A DNA stretch of 64,000 nucleotides, taken from assembly GCF_023053635.1 (NCBI RefSeq), contig NC_086180.1:7631206-7695205 (forward strand). The letters run 5' to 3'. Position 1 is the stretch's first letter. Each line of letters begins with the position of its first letter. Shown one piece after another: positions 12,156-24,463 of the stretch. Both the position numbers and the translations under genes were made by a program. This DNA comes from Elgaria multicarinata webbii. Taxonomy: Eukaryota; Chordata; Lepidosauria; Squamata; Anguidae. Under the pieces are notes generated by a model, which ran no database searches, was not told the origin of the DNA, and was given only the letters and a program-made list of their open reading frames with translations.

Positions 12156-12514
12156 CACATCTTTATTCGGGGCTCCACGTAACCTATCAGTATTCCCTTT
12201 ATTTCTGATGTTCGGAGGTGCGTGCCGCTGGTTATATAGCCAAAACAGTGTTATCCAGGCCCAGGAGGGAGGGATCAGCAGGCTCAGGGAACTCCTGAGG
12301 TTTGCAGAAGTACAAACATCTTTGGAAAAAGATGCCTCGGAGGGAGAATTATCACCCCCCAAAAACACCCCCCCCCAATGAGGATTGATTGTGTTTGCTG
12401 ACCACAGAATGCTAGCCGATTGTTGGAGTGGGGCCCAGACGGGAAAGGGAAACTGTTTGGGAAGAAGAATGGAATGGAGTACTGTGGAGAAGGGTGTGGC
12501 TGGCTGACTGTTAT

Positions 12515-12700
12515 AGTGAAGATAGGAAGCTGCCTTATACGGAGCCAGACCCCAGTGTTGTCGACACTGACTGGCAGCAGGGGTTCTCCAGGTTTGCAGG
12601 CAGGTGTTTTTCCAGCCTTCCCTGGAGTTGCTGCCCGGAATTGAACCTGGGACCTCTTGTGTGCAAAGCAGATGCTCTTCCACTGAGCTGTGGAGCCAGG
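12515..12700 (-). mobile_element. tRNA-derived SINE (GCTCAGTGG head)
   Basis: The reverse complement begins with a tRNA-like head (CAGCTCAGTGGAAGAGCATC and a GGTTCAATTCC B box), then a GCTGCCAGTCAGTGTCGACA body and TATAAGGCAGCTTCCTATC. The same family lies at 24137-24268, 39955-40125 and 58168-58362. Confidence 0.85.
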
Positions 12701-12870
12701 TCCTTCTGCAACAGAAGACCTCCACTCTATTGTTTAAGTCCCATTTGTTGTGGCTAATAACCATGGATGGATCTATCCTCGGTGAATTAGTCTAATCTTT
12801 TTTTTTTTTTTAAAGGATTAAGAAAACGTATTTTTTGAAGAAAAAAAAATGACTTCAGTTAGTTTCATTA

Positions 12871-13309
12871 ATAGAATCATAGAATAGCAGAGTTGGAAGG
12901 GTCCTACAAGGCCATCCAGTCCAACCCCCTGCTCAATGCAGGAATCCACCCTAAAGCATCCCTGACAGATGCTTGTCCAGCTGCCTCTTGAAGGCCTCTA
13001 GTGTGGGAGAGCCCACCACCTCCCTAGATAACTGGTTCCATTGTCGTACTGCTCTAACAGTCAGGACGTTTTTCCTGATGTCCAGCTGGAATTGGACTTC
13101 TTGTAACTTCAGCCCGTTATTCCGCGTCCTGCACTGTGGGAGGATCGAGAAGAGATCCTGGCCCTTCTCTGTGTGACAACCTTTTAAGTATTTGAAGAGT
13201 GCTATCATGTCTCCCCTCAATCTTCTGTTCTCTAGGCTAAACATGCCCAGTTCTTTCAGTCTCTCTTCATAGGGCTTTGTTTCCAGACCCCTGATCATCC
13301 TGGTTGCTG
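12871..13309 (-). mobile_element. CR1 LINE, 3' end
   Basis: The - strand holds an unbroken 115-codon frame from [17 protein letters not shown] through FSLENRRLRGDM to FKRQLDKHLSGML. It ends at the inverted tail ATAGAATCATAGAATAG. 5' truncated at about 440 bp. Confidence 0.93.
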
Positions 13310-15328
13310 TCTTTTAAGCCAGTTCTACCACCCTGACCAGGATCCCATAAACTACCATTTACCTTTTTTTCATTTATATGGATGAATGTTTTCCTTCACA
13401 CTTCTCAGTGTGCAAAGGTCATTACAGTTCTCCTCTCAAGCAGGGAGGTGGAGTGTGTGTGTGGGGGGAGCAGTGTCTTGTTTATTTTCCCACAGGCCTT
13501 TGCTTTTCACGCCTGAAGCCCTGGCTTCCAGGAGGCTGAAACTGCAGTTGGCCAGAATGCTCATTCGCATTAGAAATAACCCGCTCGTGTTCCTATAAAT
13601 AGCTGAGATTCCAGAGAAGGAGCTGTGTGGGTCTGACCGGTGCAGCAAAAACAAAGAAGTCTTGTGACCTCTTCAAGCACTCACAGATTTATAGTGGCAA
13701 TTGTTTCCATGGACTAAAGCCCACTTCATCAGATGCATGAAGTCTTCTCCTCTGTTGGCAGGGAAATCTGTAGCCCAGGGGAGTGTGTGTGTGTGTGTGT
13801 GCTCACGCATGTGTGCACACCACGGGCATGTAAGATGCAAACAGTGGGGCCAGAAGTCCATAAGCCTCGTAACCTTTGCACAGAACTGACTGTACCTCTT
13901 CCATTCCATGGCTGTATTATTTATGCTAGCCTTCACCCAACCAGAGGTGTGTTCACCTACAACTCCCACCATCCCCAGCTAATGGCCATGCCAGGTGGGA
14001 ATGATGGGGGCTGTAGTCCAACACGCCTGGAGGGTCTCGGGTTGAGTAAGGGCTGGCTTAGACGGTACAGGCTTCTGACCTCTCTATCCATGTATATTGA
14101 TTTATCGGCCAACTGAGGACATGGCACCATGCTTTATGCTGCAAGAAATCTGTTCGTCTTTGAACTTCTTTAAATGAGCATTTTATAGCACGCTCGTTAC
14201 TGGCCATTCACGGGTGTTCGCGGTTCATTCTGGCGCCGCCATCAGCCTTCTGTGAATCTCCTCCATTTCCCCGTTTTAGCGCTAAAAATAAAACCTCAGG
14301 AAACCCGACTCTTATGCAGGCAAAGTTGCGCTACAAAATGCCCACTAGAAGGCGCTGTACCATTCAACTGCATTGAGGCTGTACAAGCCACGTGGTTGCT
14401 GCTCTCTTCCTGCGCTTTTCCTCGTGGAATTACAGCTCGTTGCAGAAGCGGAAGGGAAGCAGGAAGCAGAGCCACGGTAAGGGAACACCATTCCCCCCCC
14501 CCCATCTGAAGGAGGCCTTTGTGATGCCAAAAGACACTGTGGTTCTCGCCCACCCAATTTTCCCTACTACAACAGCAGGCTAATACAGCTGTAGATCTGT
14601 TCTCCGTGAATTTGTCAAATCCTTTAAAAATTCTTCTAAGCTAGTGGCACTGAGTCACATGTGTTAGTTTCGTGTATGCGTATGCCACGGTAATTCCGTT
14701 TGTCTCTAAGTCAAGTGGTGCAGAATCTCTTTCAGACTGAGGGCTGAATTCCATTTTGGAGTTGCTGTGTGTGTGTGTGTGTGTGCGCTCTCAGGTGCAG
14801 CCCGCTCCTGCCACATTGCACACTGTGCTGGAGGGTCCCCTTAAAATCAGGAGGCTCTTTTCAGAAAATGGAACAGGCATGCAGTGAGGAGGGGTCTGTA
14901 TAGCAAAGGTCTCTGTGCGCTCTGCAATTGTCCCCCAATTCTTGCACGGAATTCAGCCATCTCGCACTGGCAAATCCCTACGGCGTTCCCGTCCTTACAC
15001 AAATGGGCATCGGGCACCATGCCCTGGGAGATTCTCTTGCACACTCCCCGTTGAAGTGAGTGCAAACGGAACACCACCCTGAGATGCTTTGGTCCGGGTT
15101 CTTTCATCTAATCATCCATCGCACGTACAGCCCGCCGTCCCTCCAAAGAGATCAGAAAAGCTTTCGTGTAGTTCCCGACCCAGGCAGTTTATAGAGCCAA
15201 TCCTGCTTAGCTTAAGGTATGCCTTCTGTCAGCTCAGTCCCTAAGAAACTGGTGGCTTAAGGCTTTTCAGAGTACCACCAATGAAAAGCTGAAGCTGTAG
15301 TGTCCCACAGTTGTAGAGTGCCAGTTAG
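13310..15328. other. intron DNA with small repeats
   Basis: Contains a (GT)n run at 13783-13802, a degraded hAT MITE at about 13955-14050 (CTACAACTCCCACCAT.. then GTAGTCCAACACGCC..), an old hAT-like fragment at 14725-14830 broken by a (TG)n run near 14765-14785, and a C run near 14490. No exon is recognised. Confidence 0.5.
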
Positions 15329-15808
15329 GACGCAGACAAGCTGGAGCGTGTTCAGAGGAGGGCAACCAGGATGCTCAGGGGTCTGGAAAAAAAGCCCTAT
15401 GAAGAGAGACTGAAAGAACTGGGCATGTTTAGCCTGGAGAAGAGAAGATGGAGGGGAGACATGAGAGCACTCTTCAAATACTTACAAGGTTGTCACACAG
15501 AGGAGGGCCAGGATCTCTTCTCGATCCTCCCAGAGTGCAGGACACAGAATAATGGGCTCAAGTTAAAGGAAGCCAGATTCCATCTGGACATTAGGAAAAA
15601 CTTCCTGATTGTTAGAGCGGTAACACAATGGAACCAGTGACCTAGGGAGGTTGTGGGCTCTCCCACCCTAGAGGCCTTCAAGAGGCAGCTGGACAAGCAT
15701 CTGTCAGGAGTGCTTTAGGGTGGATTCCTGCATTGAGCACTGGTTTGGACTCAATGGCCTTAGAGGCCTTTTCCAACTCTACTATTCTATGATTCTATGA
15801 ATCTATGA
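15329..15808 (+). mobile_element. CR1 LINE, 3' end
   Basis: Forward-oriented copy from the DKLERVQRR region through [20 protein letters not shown] and [15 protein letters not shown] to the tail GATTCTATGAATCTATGA. A stop codon follows VTQWNQ in the otherwise open frame. Confidence 0.93.
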
Positions 15809-16376
15809 CTCCACAGTAACCTTTCAAATGCATGATCATCCTGGCCCCATTCTTTTTAAAGGTTGCCCTGGATGGTGCTGAACGTGTCCTTGACTGTGCT
15901 GCAAATGACGTCCTTTTCCGCACCCTGTAGCCCTTCCTCGTGGCAACGAGCTTACCTTCCTCTTCTTTTTGGCTGTGCATTGTTTCATGAGCCGGGGTGG
16001 GCTCTAGCCACCCCCCTCACCCTCCTTTTTTTAGCCCAGCCCCGACATCACGCACTCCCAACGCAGTCGATAAACAAACGGCAGTAAATTAAAGCCTGGA
16101 CCTCTGACGGGCTTTCGGGAGGGAAGCGGACGAGGAAGGATGCCTGGCAAGTCCAGCGTCCGGCTTTTCAGTGGAGAATCGCAGACGCTGCTAAACTCTT
16201 GGCACTGGTGTTGGGATGGGAAGTGGGTCATAGATTGCTGATACGCGGTGTCAAAAATAGCCCCCCTGGCTGTGAGTGCTGCCAGACAGGAGGGAAATAC
16301 TCAATATTCCAAGCCCTTAGGGGGCCATCACGTCGATCAGCGCACCTGTGGAATGTTTCCTGGTTGTGGTCTTTCA

Positions 16377-16421
<45 letters not shown>

Positions 16422-16537
16422 GGAGGCTTTATCCACAAATGGGATTGGAGTCTTGAAGAAAGAAACATCCATATTCCTCTTGCTGACATTGTGCAAATCC
16501 TTGCTTGAGCAGTGCCTTAGGAATTCCCCCCTATAAT
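15809..16537. other. intron DNA with a compound microsatellite
   Basis: Only a (TG)n(AG)n tract at 16376-16422 is distinctive. No gene or TE is recognised in the rest. Confidence 0.5.
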
Positions 16538-17165
16538 TGTGGAGTTGGAAGGGATCATAAAGACCATCTAGTCTAACCCTCTGCAGTGTGCATGAAAACC
16601 AGCTGCTCTAAGATAGTTACGCAGTCAGCAGCAGATAGAGTGAGGCTTGCTCTATTGGATAGACAGGAGTGACATTGGCTGCCCAATTCAGGGCTTTTCT
16701 ATTAAGTCAGCCCGTACAAGTACATTTTACAGGAGCTCTGTGAGAAGAAGACACCCCGGTGTCGAAACACGTTTGACCTGTTTTTTTAATTTCTTTTTTG
16801 GTATTCTTGTATAACATTAATGCAATCAGATGTATACAGTAGATGCCAGTGCACTTTAATTGTTTAATACAGTGGTTGAATTGTATTGATGTGATAAAAT
16901 CTTGTTAAAATTGTCTTTTTCCTTAACCCTTTGAATCTGGATAGTTAAACCTATTAAACCATCCATGAGAGGTGGCTGTCCAGTCTCTTCTTAAAATTCT
17001 CCAGAGATGGAGAACCCACAACCTCTGTAGGTAGACTGTTATACAGATCTCACCGTCAGGAAGTTTCCCCTTATATTTAATCTGAATCTAGGTAGCTGTA
17101 ACTTACACCCATTATTCTAGGTCCTAGTTTTTGTGGCCGTAGAAAATAGTTCTTGACCATTGATA
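16538..17165 (-). mobile_element. older CR1 copy interrupted by an insert
   Basis: The outer parts are an inverted CR1 3' end (GTGGAGTTGGAAGGGATC at 16540; CCTCTGTAGGTAGACTG and GTCAGGAAGTTTCCCC near 17020-17070). The body is interrupted at about 16600-16955 by A/T-rich DNA carrying GAAGACACCCCGGTGTCGAA, related to the insert at 9135-9622. Divergence from the other CR1 copies suggests greater age. Confidence 0.7.
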
Positions 17166-17204
17166 AGTATACTAATGGCTACTAGTACTTGAGTTTGTTC
17201 TGAC

Positions 17205-17410
17205 TCTATACTGTTTAGCTTCACCCTACCCGGTGCCTGTTTACACTTCCCTGTGCCTGTTCGCATTCTCCTTCCCTCTTTATTGTTTACTACAAATTAT
17301 TAGATTGTAAGCCTACGTGGCAGGGTCCTGCTATTTATTGTGTTATCTGTACAGCACCATGTACATTGATGGTGCTATATAAATAAATAATAATAATAAT
17401 AATAATAATC
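17205..17410 (+). mobile_element. L2-group LINE tail (subfamily B)
   Basis: Matches the 3'UTR of the copy at 42458-43155: ACCCTACCCGGTGCCTG, TTGTAAGCCTACGTGGCAGG, ATGTACATTGATGGTGC, then (AAT)n at 17385-17410. Confidence 0.88.
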
Positions 17411-18201
17411 TTCGCTGTGGTGCCCTTTTATGTACCTGAACACTGCTCACGTGTCTCCCCTCAGTCTTTTGTACAGGCAGGGCTCTCTGTATCCTTTGGT
17501 CACGCAGAAGTGCAGGCGTTGGTAGGTTTCGTGCAGTATTCAGCCTTCTTGCAGAGCCCAAGGGTGGAATCCCCCACCCACATGTGAATTAACGTATGCA
17601 TCAAGGTCTTCTCCTGCACCAGTCCCATTGGGAAAAGAACAACAGTGTTCCAGCAGTGTGAACCATACCTGCCCCCACCCCACAAATGGAGGTCATTAAC
17701 CCTATTCTCACCATGCATGAATGGACAGGGGAAAAATATTCTTCGGGTTAAATTAACCCTTTACATGAGAACAAAAGAAAAAAAAAGACAACAGGGCCGT
17801 TTTATAATGAACAGTTTATTGATTTCGCCTCCAAAAACACACTGTTTTTTTAATGTTCTGAACCCAGTGGTTATTTGATTTGTTTTTAAAATTGTAAGTT
17901 TTTCCTCCACCTCCTCCTCCTGCTCCTCCCTCTTTTGACATATTCCCAGGGAAATTAGTACCTTTTCCCAGCAGCAAATGCACACTAGGAACAGGTAATC
18001 GTAGCCCGCACCGCATGGCTGCTGCAGTTAGCTTCGCTTTCAGCGGGAGCTGAGATGGACACAGAGTTATTCCCCCAGCACACTTCCGAGGGGGCCTTTC
18101 AGTCACTGTGGAGCGTCTGCATTATATGTGATTAACTTCGCACTTTGATGCTGGATGCTCACGCCAGGCTCATCCTTATATACACCCAGACGACAATTAC
18201 G
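17411..18201. other. no recognised feature
   Basis: Starts with a short CR1-like stretch (TACCTGAACACTGCTCACGT, likely part of the CR1 at 16538), then about 700 bp with no recognised repeat or exon. Confidence 0.4.
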
Positions 18202-18702
18202 ATCATAGAATCATAGACTAGCAGAGTTGGAAGGGGCCTACAAGGCCATTGAGTCCAACCCCCTGCTCAATGCAGGAATCCACCCTAAAGCATCCCTGAC
18301 AGATGGTAGTCCAGCTGCCTCTTGAATGCCTCTAGTGTGGGAGAGCCCACCACCTCCCTAGGTAACTGGTTCCATTGTCGTACTGCTCTAACAGTCAGGA
18401 AGTTTTTCCTGATGTCCAGCTGGAATCTGGCTTCCTTTAACTTGAGCCCGTTATTCCGTGTCCTGCACTCTGGGAGGATCGAGAAGAGATCCTGGCCCTC
18501 CTCTGTGTGACAACCTTTTAAGTATTTGAAGAGTGCTCTCATGTCTCCCCTCAATCTTCTCTTCTCCAGGCTAAACAGGCCCAGTTCTTTCAGTCTCTCT
18601 TCATAAGGCTTTGTTTCCAGACCCCTGATCATCCTGGTTGCCCTCCTCTGAACATGCTCCAGCTTGTCTGCATCCTTCTTGAATTGTGGAGCCCAGAACT
18701 CC
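18202..18702 (-). mobile_element. CR1 LINE, 3' end
   Basis: An unbroken - strand frame runs from [20 protein letters not shown] through [19 protein letters not shown] to [13 protein letters not shown], one of the best preserved CR1 copies here. Its 5' side abuts an L2 fragment at 18703. Confidence 0.94.
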
Positions 18703-18901
18703 ATCCTCAGAGGAGGCCCTGCTGGCCATTCCGAGACGAACAGAATGCCACCATGAAGAACCTCGGTGGCAGGGCCTTCTCTGTGGCGGCACCCACCCTC
18801 TGGAGGACCCTCCCTCGTGCGGTTCGGGAGGTGGAACTCATAATATCTTTTAAACACCTCCTGACATACCTTTTTACACAGGCTTTCCCTGGCCTTTAAT
18901 G
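18703..18901 (+). mobile_element. L2-group LINE, left part
   Basis: Forward codons resemble the L2 ORF2 end ([20 protein letters not shown], then a [15 protein letters not shown] end). The 3'UTR continues at 21057, so the BovB at 18902-21056 lies inside this element. Confidence 0.8.
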
Positions 18902-21056
18902 TTTGTTGTTTATTCGTTCAGTCGTTTCCGAGTCTTCGTGACTTCATGGACCAGCCCACGCCAGAGCTTTCTGTCGGCTGTCGCCACCCCCAGCTTCCCC
19001 AAAGTCAAGTCTGTCACCTCCAGAATCTCATCCATCCGTCTTGCCCTTGGTCAGCCCCTCTTCCTTTTGCCTTCCACTTTCCCTAGCATCAGCCTCTTCT
19101 CCAGGGTATCCTGTCTTCTCATTATGTGGCCAAAGTCCTTCAGTTTTGCCTTTAATACCATTCCCTCAAGTGAGCAGTCTGGCTTTATTTCCTGGAGTAT
19201 GGACCTGTTTGATCTTCTTGCAGTCCAAGGCACTCTCAGAATTTTCCTCCAACACCACAGTTCAAAAGCATCTATCTTCCTTCGCTCAGCTTTCCTTATG
19301 GTCCAGCTCTTGCAGCCATAGGTTACTACGGGGAATACCATTGCTTTAACTATGCGGACCTTTGTTGTCAGTGTGGTGTCTGCTCTTAACTATTTTATCA
19401 AGATTTGTCATTGCTCTCCTCCCAAGAAGTAAACGTCTTCTGATTTCCTGGCTGCAGTCAGAGTCTGTAGTAATCTTTGCGCCCAGAAATACAAAGTCTG
19501 TCACTGCCTCCACGTTTTCTCCCTCTATTTGCCAGTTATCAATCAAGATGGTTGCCATAATCCTGGTTTTTTTGAGGTTTAACTGCAACCCGGCTTTTGC
19601 ACTTTCTTCTTTCACCTTTGTCATAAGGCTCCTCAGCTCCTCCTCGCTTTCAGCCATCAAAGTGGTGTCATCTGCATATCTGAGATTGTTAATGTTTCTT
19701 CCTGCGATTTTAACTCCAGCCTTGGATTCGTCAAGCCCAGCACGTCGCATGATGTGTTCTGCATACAAGTTGAATAGGTAAGGTGAGAGTATACAACCCT
19801 GCTGTACTCCTTTCCCAATTTTAAACCAGTCCGTTGTTCTGTGGTCTGTTCTTACCGTTGCTACTTGTTCGTTATACAGATTCCTCAGGAGGCAGACAAG
19901 ATGACTTGGTATCCCCATACCACCAAGAACTTGCCACAGTTTGTTATGATCCACACAGTCAAAGGCTTTAGAATAGTCAATAAAACAGAAATAGATGTTT
20001 TTCTGGAACTCCCTGGCTTTCTCCATTATCCATCAGATATTGGCAATTTGGTCTCTAGTTCCTCTGCCTTTTCTAAACCCAGCTTGTACATCTGGCAATT
20101 CTCGCTCCATGAATTGCTGGAGTCTACCTTTCAGGATCTTGAGCATTACCTTGCTGGCATGTGAAATAAGTGCCACTGTCCGATAGTTTGAACATTCTTT
20201 AGTGTTTCCCTTTTTTGGTATGGGGATATAAGTTTATTTTTTCCAGTCTGATGGCCATTCTTGTGTTTTCCAAATTTGCTGGCATATGGCATGCATCACC
20301 TTGACAGCATCATCTTGCAGTATTTTAAACAGTTCAGCTGGGATACCGTCGTCTCCTGCTGCCTTGTCATTAGCAATGCTTCTTAAGGCCCATTCAACCT
20401 CACTCTTCAGGATGTCTGGCTCTAACTCACTGACCACACCGTCTGAGCTATCCCCGATATTATTATCCTTCCTATACAGATCGTCCATATATTCTTGCCA
20501 CCTTTTCTTGATCTCTTCTGTTTCTGTTAGGTCCTTGCCATCTTTGTTTTTGATCATTCCCATTTTTGCCTGGAATTTACCTCCAATGTTTCTAATTTTC
20601 TGGAAGAGGTCTCTTGTCCTTCCTATTCTATTGTCTTCTTCCACTTCCGCACATTGCTTGTTTAAAAATAATTCCTTATCTCTTCTGGCTAACCTCTGGA
20701 ATTTTGCATTTAATTGGGCATATCTCCCCCTATCACTGTTGCCTTTTGCTTTCCTTCTTTCTTGGGTTACTTCCAGTGTCTCAGCAGACAGCCATCTAGT
20801 TTTCTTTTTCTTTGGGACATTTTTTGTTGCCATCTCTTGTACAATGTTGCGAACTTCTGTCCATAGTTCTTCCGGGACCCTATCTACTAAATCTAGTCCC
20901 TTAAATCTGTTCTTCACTTCCACTGCATATTCATTAGGAATATTAGTGAGCTCATATCTAACTGATCTGTGGGTCTTCCCTATTCTCTTTAGTTTGATTC
21001 TAAATTGTGCAATAAGAAGTTCGTGATCTGAACTACAGTCTGCTCCAGGTCTTGTT
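18902..21056 (-). mobile_element. RTE-BovB LINE, 5' truncated
   Basis: About 2.15 kb of the usual roughly 3.2 kb element, antisense to SMOX. Reading 3' to 5' on the + strand, the frame gives KNRFKGLDLVDRVPEELW, NDKAAGDDGIPAELFK, the RT core with FIDYSKAFDCVDHNKLW, GVQQGCILSPYLFNLYAE and RYADDTTLMAESEEELRSL, then VTYGCKSWTIRKAERRKID and WCWRKILRVPWTARRSNRS. I count about two nonsense codons (one after SDWKK near 20234, one before MEKAREF near 20027) and one frameshift near 19345. The 3' end near 18902 has the BovB motif that reads GTTCAGTCGTTTCCGAGTC on the + strand. The endonuclease half is missing. Confidence 0.95.
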
Positions 21057-21140
21057 TTTACTGTATGGTTTTTAATTGTGCACTGCCCAGAGAGCTTCGG
21101 TTGATGGGCAGTATAAAAATGTAATAAATAAATAAGTAAA
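21057..21140 (+). mobile_element. L2-group LINE, right part (subfamily A tail)
   Basis: Continues the element of 18703-18901: TTTTTAATTGTGCACTGCCC, GAGAGCTTCGGTTGATGGGC, AAAATGTAATAAATAAATAA. Same orientation, separated only by the BovB. Confidence 0.85.
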
Positions 21141-21273
21141 TCTGTTTTGAGGAAGATAGCTTAATTGAGTTTCGAAGGAACCTCTATTTACAGGTTCGCC
21201 TGACCCTCTCTGTGTTCTGCCCAGCTGCTGCTGCACGTTGAACGAAACACAGACGGTTGGGTTTATTGGAATA

Positions 21274-21946
21274 TGTTGGTCTAATATTTACAACCTTATT
21301 TTAGTTATTGCCAGACTGGGCTTCTGGCCAATAACCTTATAACAGAGTTTTGCAGCGGTTTCCAGCAAATCAGCACAGACACAGATTAAGACTGAGACTT
21401 TCAGTAGGTTTAAAGAAACCTTTACTGGCATATAAAAATATAATTTAGTTATGGCATTCACAAATACAAATACTTACATACGGTCAGTCAATACAGCTCT
21501 CATAGAGTGATAATTTCTGAGTTATACATGTACATGGGAATACAATCCTTTTTATAGGCTAACTGTACAATGATGCAACTGCTTGCAATCCCTTAATTGA
21601 AACAATCAAGTCACCAATTATTCAATCATGACATCAATGTCCAGGTGCAACGTTGACCTTTAAGTTTTCTGCTGAGTCTTCTGATTCCTCCAGCTCCTCA
21701 GCAATTAGTAAATCCCTGGAAACATATCCAGGATCCATTCCAGGATCCAACAGGGTTCTGTCCGTGGGTGATCTGAAATAGTTGATACCCATTATCGTTA
21801 ACCCGGTCGTGCTGACCTTGCTGCAGAGCTTCTTTGCAAGCGAAGGTTCCTTGTGACGGGGCAGATGTTCCTCCTCCTTGCAAAGTCAGGGAGGAGATTT
21901 GCTGGCCTTGGTTTGCTGGCTGTCCCGTACCTCTGTGCACACAACA
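21274..21946 (-). mobile_element. possible solo LTR (fossil)
   Basis: On the - strand the stretch has LTR-like order: TGTTG at the start, a TATA-like CCTATAAAAAGG about two thirds in, an AGTAAAGGTTTCTTTAAACC region resembling an R/U5 segment, and CAACA at the end. No matching target duplication was found and no internal viral region is present, so family and age are not assigned. Confidence 0.35.
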
Positions 21947-22151
21947 CAGCCAGAAGCGTTAGTGCCCCGAGGGTGTCAAGGAGGGTAGATCTGCATTCAC
22001 CATGTGCTTACCTCCCCATTTAACAAATGCTGCCCACTCTGTACATCACTGCACACTGTCTTTTACAACCCCCTGAGTTTAAACAGCAGCAGTAATTGTG
22101 GTGGGGGGGAAAAACTAGTTAAGAAAACAAGAGCAGAATTTTTGGATGTGT

Positions 22152-22481
22152 GTAAGAACATAACGTAAGAAGAGCCCTGATGCTGGATCAGACCAAGGGT
22201 CCATCTAGTCCAGCGCTCTGTTCACACAGTGGCCAACCAGCCGTCGGCCAGGGATGATCAAGGCAGGACATGGCGCAACAGCACCCTCCCGCCCATGTTC
22301 CCCAGCAACTGGGGCACACAGGCTTACCGCCTCGAATACTGGAGATAGCACACGACCATCAGGGCTAGTAGCCATGGATAGCCTTCTCCTCCAGGAATTT
22401 ATCCAACCCCCTTTTAAAGCCACCCAAATTGGTGGCCATCGCTACATCTTGTGGCAGTGAGTCCCATAATTTCACTATGCG
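22152..22481 (-). mobile_element. CR1 LINE (second subfamily), main part
   Basis: Inverted copy of the subfamily that ends in TTCTTATGTTCTTA. It contains CTGATGCTGGATCAGACC, CATGTTCCCCAGCAACTGG and ATCCAACCCCCTTTTAAAG. It is continued by 23184-23225 across later insertions. Relatives: 29409-29640, 33727-33961, 41110-41810, 48222-48480. Confidence 0.88.
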
Positions 22482-22490
22482 CTATGTGAA

Positions 22491-22675
22491 TTTCATTTAT
22501 TTATTTATTACATTTATATACCACCCCACAGCCGAAGCGCTCTGGGTGGTTTACAAAAGTTAAAAACAGTAAACATTAAAAAATGTACAAAATTTAAAAC
22601 CATCAAAAACATAAAAACCACAGTATAAAAACAACTCTGTACAGCACCATGTACATTGATGGTGCTATATAAATA

Positions 22676-22719
<44 letters not shown>

Positions 22720-22857
22720 TAACAGTTTCCATTTAAAAACAACAGTGCTGGGGTCCATTAAAAGACAAACTTAGCGTTGTTAAATGCTATTAAATGCTTG
22801 GGAGAAGAGAAAAGACTTGACCTGGCGCCTGAAAGATAACAGTGTTAGCGCTGTTGT
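22491..22857 (-). mobile_element. L2-group LINE (subfamily A) inserted in CR1
   Basis: Inverted L2 3' end starting TTTCATTTATTTATTTATTA and ACCACCCCACAGCCGAAGC, ending GACCTGGCGCCTG. A 9 bp duplication CTATGTGAA flanks it (22482-22490 and 22858-22866). A subfamily B tail is nested inside at 22635-22722. Confidence 0.88.
22635..22722 (+). mobile_element. short L2 subfamily B tail inside L2 A
   Basis: About 40 bp of 3'UTR (TGTACAGCACCATGTACATT, GGTGCTATATAAATAAAT) followed by a long (AAT)n run. It interrupts the opposite-strand L2 copy. Confidence 0.85.
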
Positions 22858-22867
22858 CTATGTGAAG

Positions 22868-23622
<755 letters not shown>

Positions 23623-23689
23623 TAGCGGCGCGAAAGGTTTGCCTGGGTAGAGGCACCGGCCGGATTGTATGCAGAAAGCGGAAGCAGGC

Positions 23690-24055
23690 AACCCGGGGCG
23701 CTCCGGATGCTTTGGACTACAACTCCTGTAATCTCCGAGCATTTAGTTTTAATTATTTATTTATTATTGCATTTATATCCCACCTTTTTTCCTGCAAGGA
23801 ACCTAAGGCGGCGGACGTAGTCCTCCTCCTCCTCTCCATATTCTCCTCACCACAACAACCCTGTGAGGTAGGCTGGGCTGAGAGTCTGTGACTGGCCCAA
23901 AGTCACCCAGTGGGTTTCCGTGGCCGAGTGGGGACTGGAACCCGGATCTCCCGACTCCCAGTCCGACACTCTAGCCACTACACCACGCTGACTCTGCTGG
24001 CCTGGGGCTGATGGGAGCTGTAGTCCAAAGGCATCTGAAGGGCGCCAGGTGGCAT
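23690..24055. mobile_element. hAT MITE split by a SINE
   Basis: Left part GGGGCGCTCCGGATGCTTTG and GGACTACAACTCC; right part GATGGGAGCTGTAGTCC and AAAGGCATCTGAAGGGCGCC. The halves are mutually inverted, and the tRNA SINE at 23747-23998 lies between them. Confidence 0.65.
23747..23998 (-). mobile_element. tRNA-derived SINE (TAGTGGTTAGAGT head)
   Basis: The reverse complement starts AGCGTGGTGTAGTGGCTAGA with a GGGTTCCAGTCC B box, then GACTTTGGGCCAGTCACAGA and CACAGGGTTGTTGTG, and ends in the AAATGCAATAATAAATAAAT tail. Relatives at 45634-45870, 48633-48872 and 60469-60657. Confidence 0.9.
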
Positions 24056-24136
24056 CAAGACTTGAAGAGAAACCACAAACGGCTCGTGCCATTGAAATGG
24101 GTTTTAAACTGAGCCTAGGACACTGCCCTGGAAATG

Positions 24137-24268
24137 CTTACTGTGACTGACGTCTGCTTCCCACGTCCTGCTGCAGGTCAAGGTCTTTCCCAGCCCTCTT
24201 ATTGGAGATCCCTGGGCATTAAGCCTGAGACCATCTGCGTGCAAAACACCGGATTTGCCACTGGGCCA
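24137..24268 (-). mobile_element. tRNA-derived SINE (GCTCAGTGG head), degraded
   Basis: Inverted and diverged relative of 12515-12700; the head is readable as CCACTGGGCCATGG and the body as TTGGAGATCCCTGGGCATTA. Probably an old copy. Confidence 0.6.
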
Positions 24269-24272
24269 TGGA

Positions 24273-24463
24273 CAGTGGAGGCTGGTGGCTCCAAAGTCAG
24301 CAGGGCAGTGCAACTGCTCCGGGTTTCAGTCAGAACCAGTCAAAATTCTAAAAGAGCTCCCCGAGGTGCTTTGAAAGCACCTTGGCGAGGTCCTTTAAAG
24401 TTCTGCCTGAAACCCAGAGTGGATTCGGCGTCCCACTGATGTCGGAGCCACCAACCTCCACTG
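24273..24463. mobile_element. palindromic hAT-like MITE
   Basis: Terminal inverted repeats CAGTGGAGGCTGGTGGCTCC and GGAGCCACCAACCTCCACTG enclose inverted copies of CGGGTTTCAG..AACC. Flanks GCCATGGA and GCTATGGC agree at six of eight positions. Relatives at 43197-44415 and 47826-47890. Confidence 0.82.

Noticed and set aside
11961-12764. 267-codon open frame on the - strand
   Set aside because: It crosses a SINE, homopolymer runs and the end of a candidate DNA transposon; no protein family is recognised.
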